The position numbers and the translations under genes are program-made. The notes below the pieces were generated by a model that worked only from the letters and a program-made list of their open reading frames with translations, ran no database searches and was not told the origin of the DNA. Shown here piece after piece: positions 9,602 to 19,370 of a stretch of DNA of 64,000 nucleotides. Every line of letters begins with the position of its first letter. The stretch's first letter is position 1. Source of the stretch: Afipia sp. Lineage in GTDB: Bacteria; Pseudomonadota; Alphaproteobacteria; Rhizobiales; Xanthobacteraceae. Where the stretch lies: NCBI GenBank assembly GCA_024508675.1, contig JANINQ010000011.1:124001-188000 (forward strand), in the 5' to 3' direction.

Positions 9602-10290
9602 GCATCGGAACAAGCAGGCCCAAGCCGGCACATCAAAAAGACCGGCGGCCTGTCCCGATCCTCCCGCAGTTTACGCCAGTGCCCTCTGGCTCCTGCCGAA
9701 GTGCGCGCAAGACGCACGCGGAAGAATTCCGCACGAGCTTCCCCTGGTGTGGGATATGCGACTTAAGAGCGTGATCGAAAGATCGCGCTCTTAGCTATTT
9801 TAAATGGCGCGTGATCGTTGCGCCGAACCGCTCAGACGTTGGCGGATGATGCGCCTCGTCTTCTGGCGCCTTTTCGCGCTCAGGTTTTCCCGAGAATCGA
9901 CTCGTAAACGAGTCCTGAATCCTTCCCCGCCAAAGCCAAAAATATGATTCGAGACTCTTGCGCGGAGTCTTTCCATCATCCTCACATTATGAGGCCGATT
10001 CTCAAATTCGCCGGCGACCGGCTGCAGGTCGCGTTGATGCTCGTTCTGCTGGCTGCGTGCTCGCTGAACCTGATGTTCCTTTGCGCGCGGCTCTAGCCTC
10101 GGCAGCAGCATTTCCCTGATTCTCCCACGATGTCCGGCCGAATCCCTCGGGAACCTGCACCCGTATGGGTCAATTCACGTATTCCCCGGGCAGGCCGAAC
10201 TGGTTCATCGGTGGGCCGTGCCGCCACAATGAATCGAAGAGTCGCAGGATGATCCACTCAAGGCTCTCAATAACGGACACGAGGAAGCCC
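9602..10290. other. long intergenic region between ldtR and a small conserved gene
   Basis: No convincing protein gene fills these 689 bases. It holds a strong hairpin (9764-9793, listed separately) and a 35-codon open frame with one hydrophobic helix at 9989-10096 (MRPILKFAGDRLQVALMLVL and onward). That frame lacks a ribosome binding site. A six-frame reading across 9800-10111 on the minus strand gives an Arg/Gln-rich product typical of non-coding GC-rich DNA. Confidence 0.5.
9764..9793. repeat. long hairpin with GAAA tetraloop
   Basis: TAAGAGCGTGATC (9764-9776), loop GAAA (9777-9780), then GATCGCGCTCTTA (9781-9793) form a 13-bp stem with a single T-G wobble. The GAAA tetraloop suggests it acts as RNA. 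It sits 160 bases after ldtR and is followed by GCTATTTTAAAT, not a clean T tract, so it may be an imperfect terminator, an RNA stability element or a repeat. Confidence 0.55.
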
Positions 10291-10446
10291 ATGGACGCGC
10301 AGACCATCGCGATCGACGCGGTGGTCACCCTGACCGGTGGTAACCGGGAGGCGGTGACCGCCCTGATCCAGAAGCTCTACATGACCGGGGTCAAGGACCC
10401 GAAGCGCCTGACCTTCAAGGGCCTGCAAGCCGCGGCGCGGGTCTGA
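10291..10446 (+). CDS. small conserved protein, 51 aa
   Basis: The short protein starts MDAQTIAIDAVVTLTGGN and ends KRLTFKGLQAAARV. ATG 10291 has a good ribosome binding site (GAGGAAGCCC) directly upstream; the open frame runs further back to 10165 without a comparable site. The sequence is well-formed: amphipathic helices, no low complexity. I recognise no named family. It lies 255 bases before glyA. Confidence 0.55.
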   Translation: MDAQTIAIDAVVTLTGGNREAVTALIQKLYMTGVKDPKRLTFKGLQAAARV

Positions 10447-10701
10447 CCTGACGCCGGTTGGTTGGGGGAGGCGGGCCGGCCCTCCAGCGGGCTGCCGGTC
10501 GCAGTTTGCGGCTTTTCGGCCCGGAAACCTGCCCAACCGTGCGAACCAGCGGTGTCGTGGGCGGAATCGCCTAAATCTGGCCCACCTGCTTGCGGAACTT
10601 GGCCGCCCCCGCCAGATATGGTATCTCGCGCCTGCCGCCCTTGAGACCCTCAATAGCCGCCCGGAGCCGCTTGCAGGCTGCGGCGGTGGAGACATTCCGC
10701 A

Positions 10702-12003
10702 ATGAGCTCATCTGCCAAAGCCGCTTCCGCTCCCGACTCGTTTTTCACGGCCTCCCTTGCGCAGGCCGATCCGGAGATCGCCGCCGCGATCAAGGGTGAG
10801 CTCGGTCGCCAGCAGCATGAGATCGAGCTGATCGCCTCGGAAAACATCGTCAGCCGCGCCGTGCTTGAGGCGCAGGGTTCGGTGATGACCAACAAATACG
10901 CGGAAGGTTATCCGGGCGCGCGCTACTATGGCGGCTGCGAGTTCGTCGACGTTGCCGAAAACCTTGCCATCGACCGCGCCAAGAAGCTGTTCGGCGCGAA
11001 CTTCGCCAACGTGCAGCCGAACTCCGGCAGCCAGATGAACCAGGCCGTGTTCCTGGCGCTGCTGCAGCCGGGCGACACGTTCATGGGCCTCGATCTTGCC
11101 GCGGGTGGCCATCTCACCCATGGCGCGCCGGTCAACATGTCGGGCAAGTGGTTCAAGCCGGCGCACTACACCGTGCGCCGCGAGGACCAGATCATCGATA
11201 TGGATGCGGTGGCGAAGCAGGCCGAAGAGATCAAGCCAAAGCTGATCATCGCGGGCGGATCGGCCTATTCGCGCGCGTGGGATTTCAAGCGCTTCCGCGA
11301 GATCGCTGACAGCGTCGGCGCATATCTGCTGGTCGACATGGCGCACTTCGCCGGTCTGGTCGCGGGCGGCGTTCATGCCTCGCCGGTGCCGTATGCACAC
11401 GTCACGACGACGACGACGCACAAGTCGCTGCGCGGTCCGCGCGGCGGCCTGATCCTCAGCAACGATGAAGCCATTGCGAAGAAGCTGAACTCGGCGATCT
11501 TCCCCGGTCTGCAGGGTGGTCCGCTGATGCATGTCATCGCGGCCAAGGCCGTCGCGTTCAAGGAAGCGTTGCAGCCGGATTTCAAGATTTACGCGAAGAA
11601 CGTGGTCGAGAATGCCAAGGCGCTGGCGGAAACGCTGCGCTCGAACGGCTTCGAAATCGTCTCGGGCGGCACCGACAACCACCTGATGCTGGTGGACCTG
11701 CGGCCGAAAGGTCTCAAGGGCAACGTCTCCGAGAAGGCGCTGGTCCGCGCCGGCCTCACTTGCAACAAGAACGGCATTCCGTTCGACCCCGAAAAGCCGT
11801 TCGTCACGTCGGGCCTGCGTCTCGGCACCCCGGCGACCACCACGCGTGGCTTCGGCGTTGCCGAATTCAAGCAGGTCGGTGCGCTGATTTCGGAAGTGCT
11901 CAATGCTGTCGCACAGTCCGGCGACGGCGCCGCGCCTCTGGTCGAAGCGTCGGTGAAGGAGAAGGTGAAGGAACTCACCAGCCGCTTCCCGATTTATCAG
12001 TAA
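10702..12003 (+). CDS. glyA: serine hydroxymethyltransferase
   Basis: The 433-residue PLP enzyme interconverts serine and glycine while charging tetrahydrofolate with a one-carbon unit. The PLP lysine is Lys241 in [14 protein letters not shown]. Other signatures are [17 protein letters not shown], and the phosphate-binding PNSGSQMNQ. Length is normal. It is followed 12 bases later by nrdR, and the order glyA-nrdR-ribD-ribE is conserved in this bacterial group. Confidence 0.97.
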   Translation: MSSSAKAASAPDSFFTASLAQADPEIAAAIKGELGRQQHEIELIASENIVSRAVLEAQGSVMTNKYAEGYPGARYYGGCEFVDVAENLAIDRAKKLFGANFANVQPNSGSQMNQAVFLALLQPGDTFMGLDLAAGGHLTHGAPVNMSGKWFKPAHYTVRREDQIIDMDAVAKQAEEIKPKLIIAGGSAYSRAWDFKRFREIADSVGAYLLVDMAHFAGLVAGGVHASPVPYAHVTTTTTHKSLRGPRGGLILSNDEAIAKKLNSAIFPGLQGGPLMHVIAAKAVAFKEALQPDFKIYAKNVVENAKALAETLRSNGFEIVSGGTDNHLMLVDLRPKGLKGNVSEKALVRAGLTCNKNGIPFDPEKPFVTSGLRLGTPATTTRGFGVAEFKQVGALISEVLNAVAQSGDGAAPLVEASVKEKVKELTSRFPIYQ

Positions 12004-12015
12004 GGGACACGCGGA

Positions 12016-12501
12016 ATGCGCTGCCCAAGCTGCAACAGTCTCGATACGCAGGTGAAGGATTCACGGCCGACGGAAGATTCGTCCGTAATCCGTCGCCGCC
12101 GCGTATGCATGTCGTGCAACTTCCGTTTCACGACATTCGAGCGCGTGCAGCTTCGTGAACTCACCGTGATCAAGCGTAACGGTCGGCGCGTGCCGTTCGA
12201 CCGTGACAAGCTGGTGCGGTCGCTCCAGATCAGCCTGCGCAAGCGCCCGGTCGATCCCGAGCGCGTCGAGAAGATGGTGTCTGCCATCGTGCGTGAGCTT
12301 GAGAGCGGCGGCGAGTCGGAGATTTCCTCCGAGGTGATCGGCGAGACTGTGATGGAGCATCTGCGCCAGCTCGATGACGTGGCCTATGTGCGCTTCGCCT
12401 CGGTCTATCGCAACTTCCGCGAGGCCAAGGACTTCGAGGCCGTGCTGGGCGAACTGACGGGCGAGGACGAGCCGCCGCGTCCAGTGATCCTGCGGAAGTG
12501 A
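12016..12501 (+). CDS. nrdR: ribonucleotide reductase regulator NrdR
   Basis: This 161-residue repressor shuts off ribonucleotide reductase genes in response to ATP/dATP. The N-terminal zinc ribbon (MRCPSCNS and VCMSCNFRF; Cys3, 6, 31, 34) is followed by an ATP-cone domain from about residue 46 ([22 protein letters not shown]). Length matches the family. It sits between glyA and ribD, as in related genomes. Confidence 0.96.
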   Translation: MRCPSCNSLDTQVKDSRPTEDSSVIRRRRVCMSCNFRFTTFERVQLRELTVIKRNGRRVPFDRDKLVRSLQISLRKRPVDPERVEKMVSAIVRELESGGESEISSEVIGETVMEHLRQLDDVAYVRFASVYRNFREAKDFEAVLGELTGEDEPPRPVILRK

Positions 12502-12540
12502 TTGCGGCAGTCAAAGACTGCTCAGCATTTTCTTTCTTTC

Positions 12541-12630
12541 GTCATGCCCGGCTTTATGCCGGGCATCCACGTCTTTAGGATGCCTCTATCGGGAAAGACG
12601 TGGATGGCCGGGACGATGCCCGGCCATGAC
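12541..12630. repeat. dispersed palindromic repeat, copy 2
   Basis: This starts GTCATGCCCGGCTTTATGCC and ends GCCCGGCCATGAC; the halves GGGCATCCACGTCTTT and AAAGACGTGGATGGCC are near-complementary over about 20 bp. It lies between nrdR and ribD and is the longest and cleanest copy of the family (also at 6984 and 13803). Confidence 0.8.
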
Positions 12631-12651
12631 GAGTGACTTCATAAGAAGCAG

Positions 12652-13782
12652 TTGAAAATCGTGCCCTCTCTTCAATCGAGCCCTGACGATCTCCGCTACA
12701 TGCAGCTTGCGCTGACGCTTGGCCGGCGCGGGCAGGGCCGTACATGGCCCAATCCCGCCGTCGGCGCGGTCATCGTCAAGGATAACGTCATTGTCGGGCG
12801 CGGCTGGACACAGCCCGGCGGGCGGCCTCATGCGGAGCCGGAGGCGCTGCGGCGCGCAGGCGAAGCCGCGAAGGGAGCGACGCTCTACGTGACGCTGGAG
12901 CCATGCTCGCATTTCGGCAAGTCGCCGCCCTGCGCGGACGCGATCATCGCCGCGGGTGTCGCGCGGGTGGTTTCCGCCATCGAAGATCCAAATCCCGAGG
13001 TCGGCGGGCAGGGCCATGCGCGGCTGCGCGCTGCCGGAATCGAAGTAAGTGTCGGTCTCTGCAAGGATGAAGCGGCACGCGATCACGCCGGGCATTTCCT
13101 GCGCGTTGGCGCGAGGCGTCCATTCGTCATTCTGAAACTTGCCGTATCCGCGGATGACAAGATCGCGGCCGCAGGACACCGGCCTGTCGCCATCACAGGA
13201 GAGGCTGCGAAGGCGCGGGTGCATCTCCTGCGCGCGCAGAGCGATGCCATTCTTGTCGGCATCGGAACGGTCCTCGCCGACGACCCGCTGCTCACCGTGC
13301 GTCTGCCGGGACTGGAATCGCAGTCCCCGGTGCGGGTGGTGCTCGATCGGGCCTTGCGCCTGCCGGGCGACAGCAAGCTTGTGCATTCGGCGCGGCAGAC
13401 GCCGCTCTGGGTCATGACATCCGATCTGTCGGAAGCGCCTGCCGCCATGAAACTCGGCGCTGCGGGCGCCCAGGTGATCCGTGTGCCGGTGAGTAATGGA
13501 TCGCCGCCCGGTCTGGATCTGACATCGGTTTTGCACACGCTGGCCGAGCGCGGCATCACCCGGCTGGTGGTGGAGGGCGGTGCGCGGGTGGCGTCGTCGT
13601 TCTTGAATGCGGGTTTCGTTGATGAGGTCTGGCTGCTGCGCGGACCCGATGCCATCGGCATGGATGGTATTCCTGCGCTCGATACGCAGCCGCTATCGGC
13701 CATCACCCAGTCGCCTCGCTGGCGCGTGCATGCTACCGAGACGTTAGAGCAGGATAGTTTGACGATCTACGAGCGCAGCTAA
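12652..13782 (+). CDS. ribD: bifunctional riboflavin biosynthesis protein RibD (deaminase/reductase)
   Basis: The 376-residue protein performs deamination of the pyrimidine intermediate and then reduction of its ribosyl side chain in riboflavin synthesis. The N-terminal deaminase has the zinc motif PHAEPEAL (His60, Glu62) with Cys85 and Cys94 in EPCSHFGKSPPC. The reductase domain begins near residue 145 (FVILKLAVSADDK) and includes VEGGARVASSFL. The start is TTG 12652 or GTG 12661, neither with a strong ribosome binding site. Confidence 0.94.
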   Translation: MKIVPSLQSSPDDLRYMQLALTLGRRGQGRTWPNPAVGAVIVKDNVIVGRGWTQPGGRPHAEPEALRRAGEAAKGATLYVTLEPCSHFGKSPPCADAIIAAGVARVVSAIEDPNPEVGGQGHARLRAAGIEVSVGLCKDEAARDHAGHFLRVGARRPFVILKLAVSADDKIAAAGHRPVAITGEAAKARVHLLRAQSDAILVGIGTVLADDPLLTVRLPGLESQSPVRVVLDRALRLPGDSKLVHSARQTPLWVMTSDLSEAPAAMKLGAAGAQVIRVPVSNGSPPGLDLTSVLHTLAERGITRLVVEGGARVASSFLNAGFVDEVWLLRGPDAIGMDGIPALDTQPLSAITQSPRWRVHATETLEQDSLTIYERS

Positions 13783-13802
13783 AGTTCGTTATGTCAGAGT
13801 TC

Positions 13803-13887
13803 GTCATGCCCGGATTTATTCCGGGCATCCACGTCTTTGACGATATTGCAGGAAGACGTAGATGGCCGGGACAAGCCCGGCCATGAC
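13803..13887. repeat. dispersed palindromic repeat, copy 3
   Basis: This runs from GTCATGCCCGGATTTATTCC to AAGCCCGGCCATGAC and has the same layout as the other copies. It fills most of the ribD-ribE gap. No FMN riboswitch consensus is visible around it. Confidence 0.8.
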
Positions 13888-13911
13888 GGAATGTAAAACT
13901 TCAGGAACCGC

Positions 13912-14520
13912 ATGTTCACCGGCATCATCACCGACCTTGGCGAAATCACCAGCATCCAGCCGACCGCGCAGGGACAACTGCACCGGCTGCGGATCGCGTG
14001 CCGCTACGACCAGAAGACCATCGCTGACGGCGCGTCGATCGCCTGCAACGGCGTCTGCCTGACGGTGGTTCAGTCCGGCGTCGATGGCGACCGGACATGG
14101 TTTGATGTCGATGCTGCCGCCGAGACTCTGCGCCTGACGACGGCGAAGGGCTGGGGCAAGGGCGGGCGCCTTAATCTCGAGCGCGCGCTCAAGATCGGCG
14201 ATGAACTCGGTGGCCACATCGTCGCGGGGCATGTCGACGGCATCGCCACCATTGTTTCGCGTGAAGACCTGCCGGGCATGGCGAAGTTCGAACTCCGCGC
14301 GCCGCGCGATCTGGCGAAATTCATCGCGGCGAAGGGATCGGTGGTGCTCGATGGCGCGTCGCTGACGGTTAATACTGCCGTCGATGACATCTTCTCTGTG
14401 CTGATCATTCCGCATACGCTGCAAGTGACGACGCTGAGCGACTGGCGCGTCGGCTCCGAGGTCAACATCGAGGTGGATCTGATGGCGCGTTACGCTGCGC
14501 GTCTGGTCGAGATGAAATAG
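13912..14520 (+). CDS. ribE: riboflavin synthase, alpha subunit
   Basis: The 202-residue enzyme dismutates two 6,7-dimethyl-8-ribityllumazine molecules to riboflavin. It has the two tandem lumazine-binding barrels typical of the family: the first begins MFTGIITDLGEI and contains ACNGVCLTVV; the second contains GHIVAGHVDG and DGASLTVN. Length is normal. It provides the step after RibH, encoded 2.7 kb downstream. Confidence 0.96.
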   Translation: MFTGIITDLGEITSIQPTAQGQLHRLRIACRYDQKTIADGASIACNGVCLTVVQSGVDGDRTWFDVDAAAETLRLTTAKGWGKGGRLNLERALKIGDELGGHIVAGHVDGIATIVSREDLPGMAKFELRAPRDLAKFIAAKGSVVLDGASLTVNTAVDDIFSVLIIPHTLQVTTLSDWRVGSEVNIEVDLMARYAARLVEMK

Positions 14521-14547
14521 AACGCGCGCTCAAGCCGCAGGACGGAC

Positions 14548-15210
14548 ATGCGCAAGCAACTCACCGATCAGCAGGTTGAGGTTTTCCGGGAGCGGCTGCT
14601 GCGCGCCGCCGAAAAGCTCTTTGCGAAGCATGGCGTGGCGGGCGTTTCGATGCGCCAGATCGCGCAGGCGCTGGGCTACAGCCAGACGGCCGCCTATCGC
14701 TACTTCGCCAACAAGGATGAAATCCTGCTGGCGATGCGAGCCGCGGCGCTCGACCGCTTCTGCGGGCACCTCGAATCCGCGTTCGATCCTGCGCGGGACG
14801 CGCGCAAGAATGCCCGCGCGGTGGGACAGGCTTTTCTCGATTTCGCGCTGAAACATCCTGACACCTACCGGCTGATTTTCTTCACCGAGAATCTCGAGCA
14901 GGCGATCGCTCCGCAATATGCCGCGACCATGACGCGTTTCCGCGCCACCATGACGACCTATGTGCAGGCGCTCATTGATGCCGGATATATCGAGGGCGAT
15001 GTTGAGACACTGGCCGAGACGTTCTTCTCCGCGGCGCACGGCATCGTCATGATGCACATGAGCGGTCTGTTGAAGACCGTCCGGGCGCGGGACGAACTCC
15101 ATCGCGCATCGATGCGGCTGATCGCGCAGGGGGCGGGGATGCGCACCGGCGCGGAAGGTGCTGCGAAGCCCGCGCGAATTGCCGCAAGCGGGCGGCCTCG
15201 CAAAACTTGA
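14548..15210 (+). CDS. TetR/AcrR-family transcriptional regulator
   Basis: The 220-residue protein has an N-terminal helix-turn-helix at about residues 30-52 (VSMRQIAQALGYSQTAAYRY) and a ligand-binding C-terminus of the TetR_C type (ALKHPDTYRLIFF). It lies 82 bases before an acyl-CoA synthetase gene on the same strand, so control of that gene, perhaps in response to an acyl-CoA, is the simplest reading. An AT-rich stretch (TTAAATTAATTAAATAG) between them may hold the promoter or operator. Confidence 0.85.
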   Translation: MRKQLTDQQVEVFRERLLRAAEKLFAKHGVAGVSMRQIAQALGYSQTAAYRYFANKDEILLAMRAAALDRFCGHLESAFDPARDARKNARAVGQAFLDFALKHPDTYRLIFFTENLEQAIAPQYAATMTRFRATMTTYVQALIDAGYIEGDVETLAETFFSAAHGIVMMHMSGLLKTVRARDELHRASMRLIAQGAGMRTGAEGAAKPARIAASGRPRKT

Positions 15211-15292
15211 CGGTGTTAAATTAATTAAATAGCGTGCCGCCAAAATCGGGAAACGCGGCTGCGCCTGGCGCAGCATTTGGGTGGGGACTGAC

Positions 15293-17146
15293 ATGCCGTT
15301 GTTCAGCGATTATCCGGTTGCGACCCTCAAGGACGTCATCAGGTTCGAAACCGAAAAGACGCTGGAGCAGCGCTACGACGCGCGCAGCGTCTACGACATC
15401 TTTGCCAAAAGCGCCGCCCGTCATCCGGACCGCACCGCGCTGACCATGCTGATGACCGGCGCGGACGACGAGACGCCGCGCATTGTCACCTACAAGCAGA
15501 TGCTTGAAGGCATCACCCGCGCCGCGAATTTCTTTGCAAGTCTCGGCGGAGCTGGAGCAGGCGTCGCATACATCCTGCCGAGCCTTGTTGAAACCCATTT
15601 CACGCTCTGGGGCGCGGAAGCGCAGGGCTATGCCGTGCCGATCAACTTCCTGCTGCAGGCACAGAACATCGCCGATCTCGTCCGCGCGGCAGATGCGAAG
15701 ATTCTTGTCGCGCTCGGGCCGCATCCGCAGCTCGACATCTGGCAGAAGGCCGTCGAGGTCAAGAAGCTGCTTCCGGACATCAAGCTGGTGCAGGTCTCGC
15801 TTTCCGACGCGCCGCTGCCCGAAGGTGTGGTCGGCTTCGCGCCCGGCCTCAAGGCGCAGGACGGTGGCGCGCTGACCTTCGGCAAGGCGCGTAGTGGTGA
15901 TGACGTCGCAGCTTATTTCCACACCGGCGGGACCACAGGTTCGCCGAAGCTCGTCACCCATACCCATCGCATGCAGATCGCGGCGGGGTTCGGCGGAACG
16001 GTGCTGCAGGATCTGAGCGAGACCGATGCGATCACCAACGGCCTGCCGCTGTTTCATGTCGCTGCGACCATCTCCTGCGGATTGTCCATGTTCATCGCGG
16101 GCGCGAATGTGATCGTCCTGTCGCCGGGCGGCATGCGCAATCCGGTTGTGATCAAGAACTTCTGGAAGATTGTCGAACGCTATCGCGCCACCGTGATCGG
16201 CGGTGTGCCGACGGCGCTGGCCGCGCTGCTCAATGTGCCGGTGGATGCGGACATCTCTTCAGCGCGGTTCAGCATTTCCGGCGCGTCGCTGCTGCCGCGT
16301 GCCGTCGCGGTGCAATTTCAGAAGATGACCGGCACGAAGATCCACGAAATTCTCGGCATGACCGAGACTGGCGGCCTTGTCTCCATCGATCCTGCGGCGG
16401 CGGAGCCGGTGCTTGGGTCTGTCGGCGTCCGGTTGCCGTATACGCAGGTCGTCGTGCGCAAACTCGCGGCTGACGGTTCGCTGGGCGAGGCCTGCGCGCC
16501 GCACGAGGTCGGCGTGATGACGGTGTCCGGTCCGAATGTCACGCCGGGTTACAAGGACAAGAGCCAGAACGGCGAAGCGCTGCGCGGCGGTTATCTCGAC
16601 AGCGGTGATCTTGCCTACACCGACGAAGAGGGGCGGCTCTACATCGCGGGCCGCTCGAAGGATTTGATTATCCGCAGCGGCCACAATATCGATCCGGTTC
16701 TGATCGAGGATGCGCTGCAGTCGCATCCCGCCGTGGCATTGGCTGCCGCCGTTGGTCAGCCGGACAAGTACGCCGGCGAACTCCCGGTGTGTTATGTCGC
16801 GCTGAAGCCCGGCGCACAGGCAACCGCTGACGAACTGAAAGCGTTTGCCGAGCCCCTGATCGCGGAACGTCCGGCATGGCCGAAGCAGGTGATCGTGATC
16901 GATGCCATTCCGGTCACCAGCGTCGGCAAGATCTTCAAGCCGCAACTGCGGACGGATGCCGTGCAGCGGCTGGTCGCGCAGGTGGTGGCGGAAGCGGCCG
17001 GGTCGGAGGGCGCGCAAATCGACGTCGCAGCAGGCGGCAAGCGCGGCATCGATGTGACTGTGACGCTGCCAGCGGCACAGACCGGTCAGCGGGGCGCGGT
17101 CGAAAAGGCGCTGGAAGGCTACCTGTTCGATTACAGGGTCGCCTGA
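15293..17146 (+). CDS. acyl-CoA synthetase (AMP-forming, ANL superfamily)
   Basis: The 617-residue enzyme activates a carboxylic acid through an acyl-AMP intermediate. The P-loop YFHTGGTTGSPKL is at residues 209-221, the adenylate-binding MTETGGL in the middle, GDLAYTDEEGRLYIAGR near residue 440, and a C-terminal catalytic lysine in TSVGKIFK. ATG 15293 was chosen over GTG 15281, 4 codons upstream. The substrate is not evident. It and its TetR regulator interrupt the otherwise conserved ribE-ribH order. Confidence 0.88.
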   Translation: MPLFSDYPVATLKDVIRFETEKTLEQRYDARSVYDIFAKSAARHPDRTALTMLMTGADDETPRIVTYKQMLEGITRAANFFASLGGAGAGVAYILPSLVETHFTLWGAEAQGYAVPINFLLQAQNIADLVRAADAKILVALGPHPQLDIWQKAVEVKKLLPDIKLVQVSLSDAPLPEGVVGFAPGLKAQDGGALTFGKARSGDDVAAYFHTGGTTGSPKLVTHTHRMQIAAGFGGTVLQDLSETDAITNGLPLFHVAATISCGLSMFIAGANVIVLSPGGMRNPVVIKNFWKIVERYRATVIGGVPTALAALLNVPVDADISSARFSISGASLLPRAVAVQFQKMTGTKIHEILGMTETGGLVSIDPAAAEPVLGSVGVRLPYTQVVVRKLAADGSLGEACAPHEVGVMTVSGPNVTPGYKDKSQNGEALRGGYLDSGDLAYTDEEGRLYIAGRSKDLIIRSGHNIDPVLIEDALQSHPAVALAAAVGQPDKYAGELPVCYVALKPGAQATADELKAFAEPLIAERPAWPKQVIVIDAIPVTSVGKIFKPQLRTDAVQRLVAQVVAEAAGSEGAQIDVAAGGKRGIDVTVTLPAAQTGQRGAVEKALEGYLFDYRVA

Positions 17147-17263
17147 GGCGTTTGAAACGATCTTCAGAGCTGCATCCCTGCCTTGAAAGGGGTCCGTTTT
17201 GCTTGGCTTTGTCGCGCCCAGCGACTACAAACGCGCCAACACGGAACCCTTTGACTGGATGGA

Positions 17264-17761
17264 ATGATGGCTGAACCGCGGCGCGCAGAACTCAAGGACC
17301 AGACCGATATCAGCGGGTCGCATGTCGTCATCATCGAAGCGCGCTTCTACGACGATATCCAGGAGGCGCTGCTTCAGGGGGCGATCAAGGAACTGGAAGC
17401 CGCTGGCGTTGGCTACGACGTGATCAGTGTTCCCGGCGCGCTGGAAATTCCGGCGGCGATCGCGATTGCCATGGATGCCTCCAAGAAGATCGGCAAGCCG
17501 TACGATGGCGCCATTGCGCTCGGTTGCGTGGTGCGCGGCGACACGATCCATTTCGAGATCGTCTCGATGGAATCCTCGCGTGCATTGATGGATCTGTCGG
17601 TGGCGCGCAGCCTGCCGCTCGGCAACGGCATCATCACGGTGAACACCACGGAGCAGGCGTGGGAACGCGCGCGTGCCGACAAGCTCAACAAGGGCGGCGA
17701 CGCAGCCCGCGCGGCGCTCACCATGATGCGGATCAAGAAGCGTCTGGCGAAACCGTTATGA
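17264..17761 (+). CDS. ribH: 6,7-dimethyl-8-ribityllumazine synthase
   Basis: The 165-residue protein joins the aminouracil intermediate with dihydroxybutanone phosphate to make the riboflavin precursor; subunits usually form pentamers or icosahedral shells. Conserved parts are [37 protein letters not shown] and [17 protein letters not shown]. Two adjacent ATGs (17264, 17267) are possible starts. The stop overlaps the nusB start in ATGA, so translation is probably coupled. Confidence 0.95.
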   Translation: MMAEPRRAELKDQTDISGSHVVIIEARFYDDIQEALLQGAIKELEAAGVGYDVISVPGALEIPAAIAIAMDASKKIGKPYDGAIALGCVVRGDTIHFEIVSMESSRALMDLSVARSLPLGNGIITVNTTEQAWERARADKLNKGGDAARAALTMMRIKKRLAKPL

Positions 17762-18255
17762 GCGATCCGAAGAAGGGCAGCGACAAGGGACCGGGCGAGC
17801 GCAAGGCCAACCGGCGTGGCGCGGCGCGACTCGCTGCCGTGCAGGCGCTGTATCAGATGGACATCGCGGGCGCGGGCATCGGCGACATCTTCGCCGAGTT
17901 CGAAAGCCACTGGCTCGGAAGCGAAGTCGAAGGCGACACCTATCTTCCGGCTGAAGCCGCTTTCTTCAAGGACGTCGTGTCCGGCGTGGTACGCGACCAG
18001 ACCAAAATCGATCCGCTGATCGACAAGGCGCTGGAAAGCGGCTGGCCGCTCAAGCGTATCGATGCGATCCTGCGTGCGACCTTGCGGGCGGGGGCGTATG
18101 AGCTTGAACACCGCAAGGACATTCCGGCGCGTGTTGTTGTTTCGGAATATGTCGATGTCGCCCATGCTTTCGTGGATAAGGACGAAACCGGCATGGTCAA
18201 TGCCGTGCTCGACCAGATCGCGCGGCAGTTTCGCGCGGCTGAGTTTGCGCGCTAG
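17758..18255 (+). CDS. nusB: transcription antitermination factor NusB
   Basis: The 165-residue all-helical protein binds boxA RNA with NusE (S10) and supports antitermination in rRNA operons. Recognisable parts are [20 protein letters not shown], the central [21 protein letters not shown], and [15 protein letters not shown]. It starts in an ATGA overlap with ribH. The ribH-nusB-thiL order is widespread in proteobacteria. Confidence 0.95.
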   Translation: MSDPKKGSDKGPGERKANRRGAARLAAVQALYQMDIAGAGIGDIFAEFESHWLGSEVEGDTYLPAEAAFFKDVVSGVVRDQTKIDPLIDKALESGWPLKRIDAILRATLRAGAYELEHRKDIPARVVVSEYVDVAHAFVDKDETGMVNAVLDQIARQFRAAEFAR

Positions 18256-18267
18256 GCAGCTTCTCCC

Positions 18268-18384
18268 GTCATTGCGAGGAGCGTTAGCGACGAAGCAATC
18301 CAGTCTTGCTTTGCCGCCGATGGATTGCTTCGTGGAGTTTATCATCGGGCGGCGCTCCGCGCCGATCCGTTGGCTCGCAATGAC
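18268..18384. repeat. dispersed palindromic repeat of a second family (GTCATTGCGAG...CTCGCAATGAC)
   Basis: The ends GTCATTGCGAG (18268-18278) and CTCGCAATGAC (18374-18384) are exact inverted copies. An inner pair, CGAAGCAATCCA and TGGATTGCTTCG, also pairs exactly. It fills the nusB-thiL gap. This type of palindrome is common between genes in Bradyrhizobium-type genomes. Confidence 0.8.
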
Positions 18385-18398
18385 GAGGATCGAACGGC

Positions 18399-19370
18399 AT
18401 GGCTTCCGGTGAAGACGATCTGATCGCGCGTTACTTCCGGCCGCTCGCCACCGATCCCGGCGCGCTCGGGCTGGTCGATGATGCTGCGGTCCTGAGATCA
18501 TCGGGCGACGATCTTGTCGTGACCACGGACGCCGTTATTGAAGGCGTTCACTTCCTCCCAGGCGATCCTCCTGACACCATCGCGCGCAAGGCGTTGCGGG
18601 TGAACCTCTCGGACCTCGCCGCCAAGGGCGCGGTGCCCGCGGGTTTTGTCCTGACGCTGGTCCTGCGCGAGGCGAAGGAGGAATGGCTGGCGCCATTCGC
18701 ACGCGCGCTCGGCGAGGATGCGGCGGCGTTCGGCTGCTCGGTGCTGGGCGGAGATACGGTCTCAACGCCGGGACCGCTGATGATTTCGATCACCGCATTC
18801 GGCCACGTGCCACCGGGCAGGATGGTTCGCCGGACCGATGCCAAGCCGGGCGACCGGATCGCGGTCACCGGCACCATCGGCGATGCCGCATTGGGTTTGC
18901 GGATGCTCAAAGGGGAAGGCGAGGGCTTCGACACATTATCGCGCGAGTTCCTGATCCAGCGTTACCGCGTGCCGCAGCCGCGTAATGCCCTCGCGCTCGC
19001 CATTCGTGACCATGCGAGCGCGTCCATGGATGTATCCGATGGCCTGGCCGGCGATCTTACCAAGCTCTGTGCAGCGTCAGGCGTTTCCGCAACGGTCAGT
19101 CTTGCGGACGTTCCGCTTTCGGCACCGGTGCGCGCGTTTATTGCGAAGGGCCGTTCGGACATTGAAGCAGCCATATCCGGCGGCGACGATTACGAGGTTC
19201 TCTGCACCGTTCCGGAGAATCGGTGGGATTCGTTCGCGGCCGCTGCGCGTCAGGCCGGCATACAGGTGTCAGCCATCGGCAGGATCGAGGCGGGCACGGC
19301 AGTGCCCAGGTTCCTTGATGCATCGGGTCAGCCGATCCAGCTCAAGCGCCTGTCCTACAGTCACTTCTGA
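18399..19370 (+). CDS. thiL: thiamine-monophosphate kinase
   Basis: The 323-residue enzyme phosphorylates thiamine monophosphate to the active cofactor thiamine diphosphate. It has the PurM-like ATP-binding fold: the start GEDDLIARYF, the metal/nucleotide segment GLVDDAAVL, TTDAVIEGVHF, LSDLAAKGA, GGDTVSTPG, and MDVSDGLAGDL near residue 209. Length and order after nusB are normal. Confidence 0.95.
   Translation: MASGEDDLIARYFRPLATDPGALGLVDDAAVLRSSGDDLVVTTDAVIEGVHFLPGDPPDTIARKALRVNLSDLAAKGAVPAGFVLTLVLREAKEEWLAPFARALGEDAAAFGCSVLGGDTVSTPGPLMISITAFGHVPPGRMVRRTDAKPGDRIAVTGTIGDAALGLRMLKGEGEGFDTLSREFLIQRYRVPQPRNALALAIRDHASASMDVSDGLAGDLTKLCAASGVSATVSLADVPLSAPVRAFIAKGRSDIEAAISGGDDYEVLCTVPENRWDSFAAAARQAGIQVSAIGRIEAGTAVPRFLDASGQPIQLKRLSYSHF

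Noticed and set aside
9989-10096. 35-codon frame with one membrane helix
   Set aside because: No ribosome binding site or neighbouring support; it is mentioned in the regional entry but not called as a gene.
10708-11682. 324-codon minus-strand frame opposite glyA
   Set aside because: Antisense shadow of glyA with typical Arg/Ala/Asp bias.
13783-13911. FMN riboswitch upstream of ribE
   Set aside because: The conserved FMN-element blocks are absent; the gap is filled by a dispersed palindromic repeat.
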